From: Circinella umbellata
Lineage: Eukaryota; Mucoromycota; Mucoromycetes; Mucorales; Lichtheimiaceae
DNA: 64,000 bases
Assembly: GCA_025093555.1 (NCBI GenBank)
Contig: JAIWNF010000004.1
Span: 1,178,001-1,242,000 of the forward strand
Direction: 5' to 3'
The notes beneath the pieces were generated by a model. That model was not told the origin of the DNA and searched no databases. It saw nothing but the letters and a program-made list of their open reading frames with translations. Made by a program: the position numbers and the translations under genes. Position 1 is the first letter of the stretch, and each line of letters opens with the position of its first letter. This document shows positions 53,905 through 64,000 of this stretch, one piece after another.

Positions 53905-54094
53905 ATCTGTATCTGTATCTGTATCTGTATCTATATATATCCACGCGTCTAGTGCCCCTTTTTTTTTGTTGAAAAAAAAAAAAAGATTACCAATCAATGA
54001 CACCTGCTTGAGATTCATAAATAGCGTTAATCGAAGGCGTCAAACATTGTAATATGCCTAGTGCAAGTAATAAGCACTTTGGCCATCGAAGCAT
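50269..54094 (-). CDS. EMC1: EMC1, largest subunit of the ER membrane protein complex
   Basis: EMC inserts tail-anchored and multi-span proteins into the ER membrane. Ten exons (54094-53991, 53797-53682, 53610-53557, 53455-53233, 53153-52904, 52820-52632, 52555-51099, 51005-50878, 50800-50643, 50505-50269) give 971 residues. A signal peptide (MLRWPKCLLLALGILQCL...) leads into AIYESQAGVIDWHHAWVG, matching the family start, then a beta-propeller region (GTERNVLASLDTESGAIVWR). A central block of about 490 residues includes WSRYFGSVRFEHVIVVRNSV and DPQLVTETRIAKVMRLP. The conserved end contains NPHMFTVITTQPEQRTLMVRLVDGVKG, ENWVVYHFWSD, GVNKRFLDPRRP and EGLIPYSP, then one membrane helix near the C-terminus (LIMTIIGLIAAIAIAGPIV). 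All ten exons are in frame with consensus sites. Confidence 0.96.
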
Positions 54095-54276
54095 GACGAG
54101 ATCTTGGTAATATGTGTGTGTGTGTGTCGACAAAGCAATATGAGCGGTGTCTCAACGCGATTATTTTTTATTTTTATTTTGCTTTTTGATATCGGTAGAA
54201 TACATTAACCGATAGAATTATAGGTAAAAACCAGAGTTTATTCAAGGTATTGTTTACTATTATTATTATCATTCTA

Positions 54277-55331
54277 TTAACCAAAAACACTAAACTCATC
54301 CTCTAATGATGGATCGTCTATTATATTATTACATTGTTGCTTATTATTCTCTTGAACAATCAATAATTCTTCTTTTTTCTTATTTATATATTTTTGTCGT
54401 TCTTGCTGCTTTTGTTGTTTTTGTTTTTGTTGTAAATCCTGTAATTTTTGATCATTTGCTAAAGGTGGTAATCGTCTTTTTTGGCACCCATTACATATTG
54501 GCTCACATTTCCAACATCGCTCAAATTGATATAAGCAAGCCCAACAATATGCTTCTTTTGCAATAACATTATGACACTCATTATTTGATGATAATGCCAT
54601 TTCTTCCATCGTTTGTTCCATTATTACCAATGAATTTTGTAACTGTTGTTGTTGTTGCTCTCCTTTTGGTACCGTTGAACAGAGACGAATATCTAATTGT
54701 ACAGGAACTTTAGATATACGATTCAAAGTCTTTTGGAATGCAGCCAAATGAGGTTCACTGGTAAAATAATAGTGGTATATATCCACTCGTTCTAATGTAA
54801 TCGAATGTGGTTTTAATGTACCGTTCTTGAGCAATTCTTGTAAAACTCTAGTATCTGCTTCGATATTTGTACTAAATCGACGATAACGTGCACTAAGATG
54901 ACGTAGTTGAGGAAATTTAACAAGCATGATAATATATGATATATTCGCATCATCATTTCCATCCATTATTACCTAATTAATAACCATAGTGTTTATTAAT
55001 AATCATGCTGTTTACTTTTCTCCAAAAAGTATACAAAAACTTTATATATGTATATTTGCATATTTACTTGTTGAACAAGTGAGCGTAAACCGTTAGAATC
55101 TCGAAAACGTCGTAAACCAGCATAAAGTTGTGAATGATTACAGAATTTAATATCGATCACGATCCGTCGCCATACTTCTTGGATCGCAAGTAAATGATAT
55201 CGGAAAAACTGACAAGTGTCTGCCAAGTTCCATAATGTACAGAGATCCAAATGAGCTGCAATTAAAGAAATAATATCAATAGGATATTCAGTTAATGATT
55301 TCGTGCTGGCCAATCCATTGCTGGTAGTCAT
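54277..55331 (-). CDS. F-box protein with Cys-rich C-terminal segment
   Basis: Probable SCF adaptor. Two exons (55331-55068 and 54972-54277) join between codons to 319 residues. Residues about 15-60 form an F-box-like helix bundle (YPIDIISLIAAHLDLCTLWNLADTC, IQEVWRRIVID). The middle part (MLVKFPQLRHLSARYRRF, HSITLERVDIYHYYF) reads like leucine-rich-repeat or beta-helix segments found after F-boxes. A compact Cys motif follows (CWACLYQFERCWKCEPICNGC), which could bind zinc. The tail is a Gln/Lys-rich coiled-coil-like stretch. Substrate unknown. Confidence 0.75.
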
Positions 55332-55932
55332 TGATATTAATAATAATAAAAAAAAAGTAATTCTTTCACTTTTTACTTCACTCTGATCCTAAATTGGTAA
55401 TCAATGTACGTTGACTTTAAAAATAAAGTTGTATCAATCAATTCATCATTATTGCGTATTCTTAATAGATACGAATTTTCCCATGAGCTTGATTTTCTAT
55501 ATTCACTTTTGCCCGTTCATCCCCTCTTTCTTTTCTCTTTACCCATTTCTTTTATTTCTATAAGAATAGTAAGTTATCTATATTTTATCATAACTGTCAG
55601 GATACGTTTGTTCATTTAATTTACTTTGAACTACATCAGGTGTCCTTCCTCTCTTTGATTTTTTTTTATTGTTGTGTCTTATTTATCTCATTGGTTAAAT
55701 CAATCTGCGACAAATCTTGGTACAATTCAAGTTTATAAACCAATCTGTTTTTCATACTGTTTGGAGAGGATTCGGATCGTTATTATAAAATCCTAATGGT
55801 AAACGGAACGTTTCGTTTTTGATCCGTCATTGTGATTATGAATTTTGCTCTCTTTTCTTTTTTACTTCTATTCACTTTACTTTTTTTTACTTTACTTTTT
55901 TATTCAAGGATTCTACTCTAATAGTTATCAAT
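55332..55932. other. Intergenic region before the Merlin relic
   Basis: About 600 bp. It includes the upstream region of the F-box gene and a T-rich leader before 55933. I looked for a Merlin terminal inverted repeat matching sequence downstream and did not find one by eye. Confidence 0.4.
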
Positions 55933-56724
55933 ATGGATCTTCAGCATGCTATTGAAATGTATAACTATTGCCCACAAATTATGACAAGGATGGATCCACC
56001 TAGGGATATATCAAACGTAAATTCTTTTTTCAATGAATTTGTTTCTGCTGCAGGTTTCTCTGGTGACTTACCTACCGACTCCTTTTTGCCTTTCACTTGT
56101 GAGTGGGCGGCTATTTATTTTTCGATGATGACTGGTATATTATCTGTACCTCCAATCTGTTCAAATAATAGCTGCCCACGTCCAACTTCCCGGAGACCAA
56201 TGGTTTTACGTTTATGGCAAAAAAGATGGCAATGTCCTGATTGTACAGGCACCCGAACTCTATTTACTGATTCCGTGTTTAAAAATTCAAATTTACCAGC
56301 TCATATTTTACTAAAGGTGTTTTACTTTTTTTTTACTTGACATTCCTATGACCAGTATGTCAGTAATGCTTGGAATATCAAGAAAAACAAATCTATAGTT
56401 TGGTAAAAAATTGTAAACTATTAATTGAATCTGATTTGATTAATGCAACTGAAGGTAACTTTTATACTTCTATATATTTTATCTTATATAATACGGTTAC
56501 TTGTTTATTAATATCCTATTTATCTTATTTTTTAGATGAAAAATTGGTGGACCAGGTATAATTGTCGAGATTGATGAATCTAAATTCGGAAAACGGAAGT
56601 ACGGTGTTGGTGGTGCAGTAGAAGGTAATTCTCTCTTTATATTAATTGATCAAGATATTAAATATATTAATAATTTCTTTAATTACATTTAGGCCAATGG
56701 GTACTTTCATGGGTTAAGTCTTAA
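55933..56724 (+). pseudogene. Truncated Merlin-type (IS1016/IS1595 family) DDE transposase relic
   Basis: Exon-like blocks lie at 55933-56316, 56356-56454, 56536-56624 and 56693 to about 56720, separated by GT...AG introns. Block 1 has the N-terminal zinc ribbon (CSNNSC...W..RWQCPDC) and the following RTLFTDSVFKNSNLPAHILL. Block 2 matches the helix before the core (KNCKLLIESDLINATE). Block 3 holds the catalytic-core start GGPGIIVEIDESKFGKRKYG with the first Asp, and block 4 the GQWV that follows. Two single-base losses break the frame, near 56402 and near 56541-56545, both in or next to A-runs. Similarity stops after about 56720, so the remaining catalytic residues are missing. It cannot encode an active transposase as it stands. 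Confidence 0.8.
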
Positions 56725-56732
56725 CAGTGCTG

Positions 56733-56940
56733 TTATTATAAGCTGCGTCTAAAGAACATTGCACTGCCACTTCTGCCATGAAGACACTGCTACACGTACA
56801 AGTCTGTACAACCCCTCAAAAAACATCAAAGTATGTTCATTTGGAACCTGTGATTATCAGACAACCTTTTATTATTACCATTATTGAATGGCAATAAAAA
56901 AGATTCTTTTATAGTATCAGGGTTGCCCCACAGCTCACCT
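56733..56940 (+). repeat. Coding-derived dispersed repeat, copy 1
   Basis: Closely similar to 60761-60967 over about 200 bp (for example GAAGACaCTGCTACACG.ACAAGTCTGTACAA and ATCAAAGTATGTTCAT). Translated, it contains CHFCHEDTATRTSLYN and then KNIKVCS, which looks like the Cys/His start of a DNA-binding or transposon protein. A one-base insertion relative to copy 2 shifts the frame after KNIKVCS. It begins within about 15 bp of the point where Merlin similarity ends. Confidence 0.75.
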
Positions 56941-57099
56941 TATCTCAGAGCAGTCGCAGAACCAAATGGATGCCATGTCAGCTTACACGGCAAACATCCA
57001 ACAACAACAGCTTCTTTCTCCTCTTAATCCAGTACCTGAGATGGACGAATGATATGATTGTAAGATAATTTATTTTTTACTCTTTATAGATCGTGCTCA

Positions 57100-57900
57100 T
57101 AGTAAATTCATTAATCAAAATTATAGAAAAACATCCATTCACGCCACAATAATAAATCCTATAGCTCAGGCTTGTAAGGTTTTTTTTTTTTTGGTTGCAT
57201 AACCATATTGTTTTTATTTTTTGTCTCATTTTATTTACCGGATTACTAATTTTTTTCTTTCTATCGTTGTTTCTTGATAGCTATAAATTTATCCCGACGA
57301 CTACTATACAAAAGCAACCAAATCTTGTTTATTCATTCATCTTTGTTTGTTGTATATGCAATAATTTTTAAGATTCAGTTACAGAACTTACTTATCACTT
57401 TGAAACCCATTTGGTGTCGTCCGATCAAAAGTGCAGAGTTATCTTCATCTTCCACCATCCCCACCCCCACCCCCACCATCACTAGACCAGAAATAACAAT
57501 TAAGCGTCTTTACACTGATAACATTAATGCTGGTTCTAAGGTGCGTATATATGTCACTTTAAAGGGAATAAAATCATAATTCTATTTACACACACACATA
57601 CATATTCATTTATTTTCTTTTGCAAATAAACACCCCGAAAATAGCAAAAGCTGGGAAATTTTATCCAACATACCTATACCTTTATAATGTAAACTACCGC
57701 TATGATAAGATGATACAAGAAGAATTATCCGTGATTCGTTAGCACCAAGGCGATCAACATAAACTGGCATCACTGGTTGATAATTATTCAAGTTCCTTCA
57801 ATATTATAAAACAAGCGTTATCTTCTTGCAGAACTCACCTGGATTTGGATGACTACAAGTTTCCTGCTTTGGATCATGACAAGGATTATATTTGTTCATT
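57100..57900. other. Scattered coding-like pieces of uncertain strand
   Basis: Plus-strand pieces include DRAHSKFINQNYRKTSIHA near 57090-57180, PEITIKRLYTDNINAGSK ending at a GTGCGT donor near 57541, and THLDLDDYKFPALDHDKDY from about 57832 to a TAA near 57907. On the minus strand 57791-57606 reads NNYQPVMPVYVDRLGANESR and LLVSSYHSGSLHYKGIG. They do not join into one gene. The motif GCAGAACTCACCT..ATTTGGATGA at 57828-57852 recurs at 60953-60977. Confidence 0.35.
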
Positions 57901-60760
57901 CAACTAAATTATAAATGCCGAGTAATTTACATACTATACATACTGATTATTATCATACATTATCAACTTCCTCTCTTTTCTACTAATTTATTTTAAATTA
58001 TGCTATCCCTGGTCAATTTATATGCTACCTAATCTTTCTCTTCCCCTTGATACGTACATTTCATATGTTACAATTATATATACCATTATTAGTTTATATA
58101 TATTCATAAAGTTGAGCCAACGCCATTGTCTTTTATGCGTAGTATAGAATTCTTTAGCTTCATTTTTTATAGCAGAGCTTAACTGTTTTAGAGAGAATAC
58201 CAATTTTACGTGTTATTACTGTTATTATTACCATAGCACTATTTGAAGTATAGGTGAAATATATATAAAGATAAGTGGTTAAATAGAATTGAATAGAATA
58301 GAGAGAAATGAATAACAGTAATAAATATTGTGAGAATCTTATATGTCTTTTATTAGAGATTGATTATAAAAGATATGATAAAAAGAATGAATGAATTAAA
58401 TTATTAAATTGTAAGTCTTTATATATATTTCTATTTTATATTTCCTATCCATTGAGGATGGATATTATTGTATATTATTATATGAATAAATAAACATCTT
58501 TATGTTTGATGATCTTCTTTATGATGTGTATGATTTATAAGTATTATTATATATACGATTTGTTATGATTATTATTTATACGGTGATGTATTATTTGTAA
58601 AGCAACCGACGTGTGTTTATTATAAGCTTTGCTTGTCAGTTTATATTATAATTATATTAGGATTATTATGATTAGGTAGTTATGCGGTGCACATATACCA
58701 CACTATTATCAAATCTGTCCATAAATCATTTTGTACTTCCCATCCTACTGAATTAACCACGTACCACATTATAAAAAATAAATCAAATGGACACAAAAAC
58801 TTTAAATTTATCACCACGGCAAAAATATCATCAATTATGATAATGAGTTGCTTGATATTGTACCATCATTTATTGTCATGGGAAAAGCTGTACGTATGAA
58901 TGTCCATAAAAAAAGCAGATGAATCTAAACGAATGTGAAAATATGTGAAAGTGAAAAACGAATCTGCGTGATCATGTGGATTGGCGAATATGATGGAATA
59001 TCCATGAATGGGAATGAAACATAGTTTTTGATTATTCCTAATAGTCCATGAAACTAAATAGACTAGTGATACGTATTTTTTTCTATGTAAAACGTTCATA
59101 TGTACCGTACAATTTGAAAGTAATCCCACACACGCAGAAGAATTCTCCCAAGTCTTAAAAAGTATATTTTATTGTTAAGAAAAGGCTTTTTTTTTGTTGC
59201 CCCTGAGATATAAAAGTTTTATGGTGTTTGTCTCGGTGCATTTTGTTTAACAAAAAGAAAACCGAATTTGTTTTCAGATAAACCAATAAGACGCATCTTA
59301 ATATTTTGGGTATAGACCTTAAAAAATCATTATGTCGACGTAGTTGCTACTTTAATTTTTATTGATCTAGAGTAATAATATATATAATGGAGTTCGCGTT
59401 AAATAATAAAGAAAAAACGTCAAGCACTTTTTAACCGCAGCAAGCAATAAGTTTTTGTATACGTCATAAAAAATTCATACAATGTTAGAGAGGAGTAATG
59501 ATATTAGCAAAAAATAGAAATTGCTCCGTACTTATCAATATCCAAATCCAGCTTAGTCTCAAATGCATTTCAATTGCTTGGATCAGAGAAAATGTTTTTT
59601 CTTGATGCAAGACTTCAGACTTTTTAGTTTATTTTCAATTCTTGAGATGAAAATTTTTTTTTATTTTGACGAGAAGTTATAATAATATTATTACCAATTT
59701 ACTACATTCTAGAAAAGCACATATTAATTTTTGCTATCACAACAATAGTATACAGAAGATGATGAAGATGATAACGAACAAGTGATAATTATTTGGGCAT
59801 CCCTTATGATCAATTGAACTCTGTCTGTGTTATCCATGGCGCAGTGTGTGTAATGTGTTTTTGGTTTTTAATGTTACAGCAAAGTTAATTGCTCATGGGA
59901 CGGATAAATTCAAGCAGCAGCGGTTTAAGAAAAAAAATGATAAGAACGATCGATAAACTTGTTTGTTTTACCCCTGCATAGAAAATCGCTTTTTATTGCA
60001 GAACTTACCAAACATCCTTCACTCCAACAATTAATTAATATATGGGAATCAACAGTACTGTTTTGTTTATGAGATGTTATATATTTGATGCTGAACTTAT
60101 TTCTAGTATCATCAAAAGTTCTTTTGATGGCGCACCCCCTTTTTGATTTATTAATAGGTCTGGCCATTATAATAAAAATTTAATCCCCAACGAAATATTT
60201 TATATATCAACTCCTTTCTTCTCACAAGTATATTTTCAATCAGTATGACAGAAAGTTGTAATCAGAAATCAAAACATTTACTCCACGCTACTCAATCGAC
60301 AACAATAAAATTTGTAGCAAAACAATTTGAACACATTAATCCCATGGCGATTGCAACATCTGAAAAGTAATAACAATAGGATTCCACAAAGATAATAAAA
60401 GGTCACTTTATCATAGCGCTATAGTAATTATGATATTTTGACTTTATCACTTAGAAGTGTCATGTATTCTTCGTCACCTTGGTATAATACCACTAGCGAA
60501 GTATATGTGTATGCGTTATACTTGGAATGATGCATTATTGGGTTACCTTTATTTACATGGCGAATAACTTGCGCTTCTTCAGAAAAGGTGGTGATATCCC
60601 TACCGGTATTCTATTGATTATATTCAAACATTCCCAGGAAATATCGTTTAACAACGAAAATAGTAATTTGGTATGTTTACTTATTTATTTAACTATCTCG
60701 ATAAAAAAAACAAGGTTGGATACGAATGTCTAATGTAATTTTTTTATTTTCACTCTTTCT
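57901..60760. other. AT-rich desert, no gene supported
   Basis: About 2.9 kb with no intact gene. A minus-strand ORF at 60167-59925 (ARPINKSKRGCAIKRTFDDT..., 80 residues) and short plus-strand pieces (AKLIAHGTDKFKQQRFKKKN near 59880-59940) look coding-like but have no recognisable family. Everything else is AT-rich with frequent stops. Confidence 0.4.
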
Positions 60761-60982
60761 TTTTATAACTTGCGCCCTGATAAGATTCCGCTGCCACTTC
60801 TCCCATGAAGACTCTGCTACACGCACAAGTCTGTACAATCACCTTAAAAATATCAAAGTATGTTCATATGAAGCTGTGATTATTAAGCAGCCATTTAGTA
60901 CCATCATTTTCAATAACAATAAAAAAAAGTATTCTTTTATAGTATCCGGCTTGCAGAACTCACCTAAATTTGGATGAATACA
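60761..60982 (+). repeat. Coding-derived dispersed repeat, copy 2
   Basis: Second copy of the repeat at 56733. The frame stays open longer here: FRCHFSHEDSATRTSLYNHL, KNIKVCSYEAVIIKQPF, then KKYSFIVSG, and next to it the CTTGCAGAACTCACCT motif that in copy 1 also occurs 0.9 kb downstream. This arrangement suggests the two loci derive from one gene family by insertion or deletion. The function of the family is unknown. Confidence 0.7.
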
Positions 60983-61258
60983 CAATTTTTATCGCATGTT
61001 GAAGCTTGTTTTAGCTGATTTCATTTCTAAATGTTTCCGTACCATACTTATATTTTCAAATCATGAACGTACATAGAGTAATTCCAATTTTTTCAGCTTT
61101 TGAAATTTACCTCTTAAACATACATTTCGAATGGTAAGTTGTTGTACAGAAGGGAAAAAAATGAGGATGAGGAGATTGCAAAGCAGGGAATAATATGCTT
61201 TGCAGAACCTGAATAATAATCATTACTGAATTAATTATAATCGCACAGGTGCGTAAAA

Positions 61259-61832
61259 AATAAGCACCCAAATAGTATCATCATGCACAGCCCAGTTCCA
61301 GAGAGTGAACCGTTCTTTTGCAGATGGATTAGGATATTCTGCATTGATTGGCCATACGGGTTATGAGCGTTTTGTTATCGAAGCCTTTTCTGGTGGATAT
61401 GAAAAAAATCAAGAACATACCTAAGGATGACGCATTGAAGTTATTAGAAACATTAACATTCATTATTGTACTTGAAGCATATGATTTGAAAAATGCCCGG
61501 TTCAAAACGTTTACCAAGCTTAAAATAATCAGCATTCAGGTTATAAAACGAAAGGTATAATTGGCTCCAAATATCTGAAATACTTGCCGATTTTGAGGTA
61601 AGCGTGTGATACGATTATATTTGTGGTATGGCCACCGTCAATTACATAAGGACGTGATAGCTAATAAAAATCTCTGACAGTAACTATTGAATGAACAGGA
61701 TGAGATCGAAGATGAATTGAGACAAGAGAATGTTGATAGTGAGATATCAGAGGAAAAAACGATTCAAGCAGTATTTCAGTCCACCGATCATTTACATCAT
61801 TTTTCTAACGGCATATCCTTTGATGATCAATA
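61259..61832 (+). pseudogene. Decayed gene of unrecognised family
   Basis: Coding-like pieces in order: STQIVSSCTAQFQRVNRSFA followed by DGLGYSALIGHTGYERFVIE and AFSGGYEKNQEHT (ending in TAA at about 61422), then in another frame NIPKDDALKLLETLTFIIVL and EAYDLKNARFKTFTKLKIIS to a TAA at 61560, then EQDEIEDELRQENVDSEISE and EKTIQAVFQSTDHLHHFSNG near 61693-61830. The first two pieces overlap around a one-base shift near 61405. Composition and continuity indicate a once-functional protein. The pattern recalls lineage-specific repetitive gene families of Mucorales, but I cannot name it. Confidence 0.5.
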
Positions 61833-62755
61833 ATAACAAAATCATGTTTCTCTCTCTAAAAATACCCGGCCATCAATTCATGTTTATATTTTTTTATTAT
61901 CTCCATCACAATCCATCATCCATCACCTTTTATAAACAGCTTCTACGTTTTTATCAAGATACTTTTTTTTTGTTTTATTGTATAGTCTTCATCCATTAAA
62001 AAAAAATAGAACATGTAACTCCACAACCACATATATATAATTGACAATGATCTTCTCGTTATTGATTCCCGATTATTTAATATAAATACATGCTGGCAAA
62101 AAAAAAGGATTACGTATAATAAAATAACATTTGTTTATATCAGCCAAAATTATAAAGGCTGCTACGTACAAATAGAGAGAAATATAAAATTATGGTATGT
62201 TTGGTATAATAGTTTACATACTGCAATATATAATACTCAGTAAAATATCTTGACAGCAACCCTGGTGAAGCTTCGAATGAATGGATTGATCTTCGGAACT
62301 CTGAACCCCTTCCTTTTTTTAGTTATTAAAAAAAATACAAGTGCTTATCCATGTGATTTTTTTGTCTGAGCGTAAAGTGAGAAATAATCTTCATAATTAC
62401 AGATCCCCCCATTAGCATACCCCATTATCTGTGAGGCTTTTCTTCCGATAACTTAGTATTTTCCATATCTCATATAGTGTAGTTGTTCAAAGCCAAAACT
62501 ACATAAAGCAATAAGTTGATTATATCCATCCATAATTTCATTTTAATAAGAAAATATTGAAATGCAAACAGTATTATGAAGGAAATATAAAAATGAACGG
62601 CAGGGAGAAAAACAAATGATAACGAAAATAAAAAGAATACTAAAAAATGAAGTGATGATAAAAATAAGGGTCAAAATTAAACGAGTCTTATTCACTTGTG
62701 ATATCATTATTTTTAGATGTACTGTATATTATCAGAGCTCAATATGGTAATATTA

Positions 62756-62985
62756 TAAAGTAGACACTGCTGTTGCTCTAACTAAATCCTAAATAGCGGT
62801 TGCTATTGCTATTGTTATAATAATACAGTGTTGTTGCTCTGACTCTAATAATAGTTTATTGATACCTATATCTAACAAATTTCGTTTCTAGTTTGTTCAA
62901 CAAAGGACAGTGACATTCGACGGAACCGAACCAGAACCGAACCGAGAAAAGTCGAGACGGTTCTTTAGAAGGAACCGAAGAACCG
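62756..62985. repeat. Small direct repeats and GAACC-rich stretch
   Basis: A degenerate direct repeat with core GTTGTTGCTCTrACT occurs at about 62769 and 62829. At 62929-62980 there is a cluster of GAACCGAACC units followed by an inverted GGTTCTTTAGAAGGAACC. No gene here. It may be the end of a mobile element together with the palindromes that follow. Confidence 0.5.
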
Positions 62986-63048
62986 ACATTATAATTCAGT
63001 AAATTCATAGGATTTTAACATTATGATGGGCAATCATGGGAAATACAT

Positions 63049-63202
63049 GGATCTTTTTTTTTTCATGGCAAAAAAGATCCTTCTAAATCAGGAAGGATCT
63101 ATTTTCATGACTGCTTTTCGAACGAAGAGATCCTTCCTAATTTAGAAGGATCTCTTTCAAAAATAAAAAAAAAGATCCTTCCAAAGTAGGAAGGATCTCT
63201 TT
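63049..63202. repeat. Cluster of GATCCTTC palindromes in direct and inverted orientation
   Basis: Three 24-bp near-palindromes begin with GATCCTTC and end with GAAGGATC (starts near 63076, 63129 and 63174). The second is an almost exact inverted copy of the first, and the third is in direct orientation with a few changes. A further inverted pair, GGATCT(T)n...(A)nAGATCC, overlaps the first unit from about 63050. The block can fold into nested hairpins or cruciforms. Confidence 0.8.
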
Positions 63203-63426
63203 GTTCTTTATTATTTATTATTATGACTGATTTATTTTAACATGTACGTAATAAAAAAAAAACATTTGAAAATAGTGACGAGATATTATAAATATGTACA
63301 TATTATAGGTTTGCTGTTTCTCCAAGGTCGATATCATGGGGAACAAAGCCAATTGGAACATAATAGAACCTGTTATTAACTGATGCTGAATGAATATATC
63401 CACATTGCACTTTAATATTTTCAACA

Positions 63427-63875
63427 TCAACAGTTACATAGTGCCATGTGGGTTGATAATGGTGAGGTGCTGCTGATAGTTCCTGGTGAAGATGCTGCAG
63501 TAACTTCAGAAACGTGTGGGCCAGGACTTTCAGAATCTTCTACTGAATCACCATTGTCGTCGTCGTCGTTGTCGTCGTCTTCTACTTCTTCTTCACTATC
63601 TTCATACGTAGTTTTGGTTATGTTCACCGTCAGAATTGTTCTCAGTGCTATAATATTCGGTTGAATCCATATAATCTTCACCAGATTCGTATTTGATGTC
63701 GTCAAAGTTGATGTTAATATTGGTGAAAGCTAAACTAGTAGATACTTGTTCTTCTGAAACCAGTGCTACGGCTGGTTGTGGTGGTGCTCGATCGTTGATC
63801 ACGCTTTCACGGTAAGCATTGTAGTATTCATCTTGTGTTGTTTAAATCTTGATCTAGGTACATCTCAAAGATAAA
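63427..63875 (-). pseudogene. Acidic protein fragment, frame broken
   Basis: Read on the minus strand from about 63830: QDEYYNAYRESVINDRAPPQ, then VSTSLAFTNININFDDIKYE and SGEDYMDSTEYYSTENNS, ending in a stop near 63602. A second frame overlapping it continues TTYEDSEEEVEDDDNDDDDN and SESPGPHVSEVTAASSPGTI to a stop at 63427. The switch occurs near 63610-63650 and could be a frameshift or an unrecognised intron (a GTATGA site is present). Family not recognised. It may start upstream, toward the window edge. Confidence 0.4.
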
Positions 63876-64000
63876 AATAGCATTTAGGCACCGGTGATGA
63901 GTGAACCTGTTCAAGCTGATATGTATACACAAAAAAAAAGAGGCTGCTGCATAAAGTGAAAGCCTATTTTTAGGCACAAACGTTACTGTTTGAAGTCCAA

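Overview
The window is nuclear DNA of a filamentous fungus. It is AT-rich, genes are dense but split by many short introns (mostly 50-200 bp with GTAAGT-like donors), and the gene set is fungal: STE12 with a homeodomain-like STE region plus two C2H2 fingers, a Zn2Cys6 activator, MAF1, EMC1, SEC11 and SPE3. An IRG-like GTPase and a DENND11-like protein, which budding yeasts lack or have lost in recognisable form, together with the base composition suggest an early-diverging fungus, probably Mucoromycota (Mucorales). That placement is inference; no rRNA or other marker is present. Exon joins were worked out by hand from splice signals, reading frame and family similarity. For every gene but one (the receptor at 14.3-16.3 kb) the exon lengths sum to an exact number of codons with consensus sites.

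Layout. 1-4.4 kb: 5' end of a C2H2 regulator (-), MAF1 (-), and an F-box/ZnF-UBP/DUSP protein (+). 4.4-7.7 kb: gene desert with decayed coding pieces. 7.8-24.5 kb: compact housekeeping block with a PHD-finger protein (+), PET100 (-) divergent from SNU66/SART1 (+), a seven-helix receptor (-) divergent from SEC11 (+), a SURF4/Erv29 cargo receptor (+), an IRG-like GTPase (-), a DENND11-like protein (+) and an unrecognised 263-residue protein (-). 24.5-26.4 kb: desert with a decayed gene. 26.5-34.2 kb: spermidine synthase (+), SLC35F-type transporter (-), STE12 (-). 34.2-38.8 kb: desert with one possible exon, a small hydrophobic ORF and an 88-nt imperfect hairpin. 38.9-55.3 kb: Gln-rich protein with a WWE-like tail (-), Zn2Cys6 regulator (+), galactose-1-phosphate uridylyltransferase (+), Crz1-like C2H2 regulator (+), EMC1 (-), F-box protein (-). 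55.3-64 kb: transposon graveyard with a truncated, frameshifted Merlin (IS1016/IS1595-type) transposase, two copies of an unnamed coding repeat, other broken coding pieces and a cluster of inverted GATCCTTC palindromes.

Functional themes. Several genes serve the secretory pathway (SEC11 signal peptidase, EMC1 insertase subunit, SURF4 cargo receptor). Others serve transcription (MAF1 for Pol III, STE12, the zinc-cluster and C2H2 factors, the PHD reader), splicing (SNU66) and metabolism (GAL7, SPE3, PET100 for cytochrome oxidase). They look like ordinary neighbours rather than a co-regulated cluster. The less ordinary items are the N-myristoylation-motif IRG-like GTPase, the F-box-UBP-DUSP protein with no peptidase domain, the hairpin near 37.2 kb, and the Merlin relic joined to an unidentified repeat.
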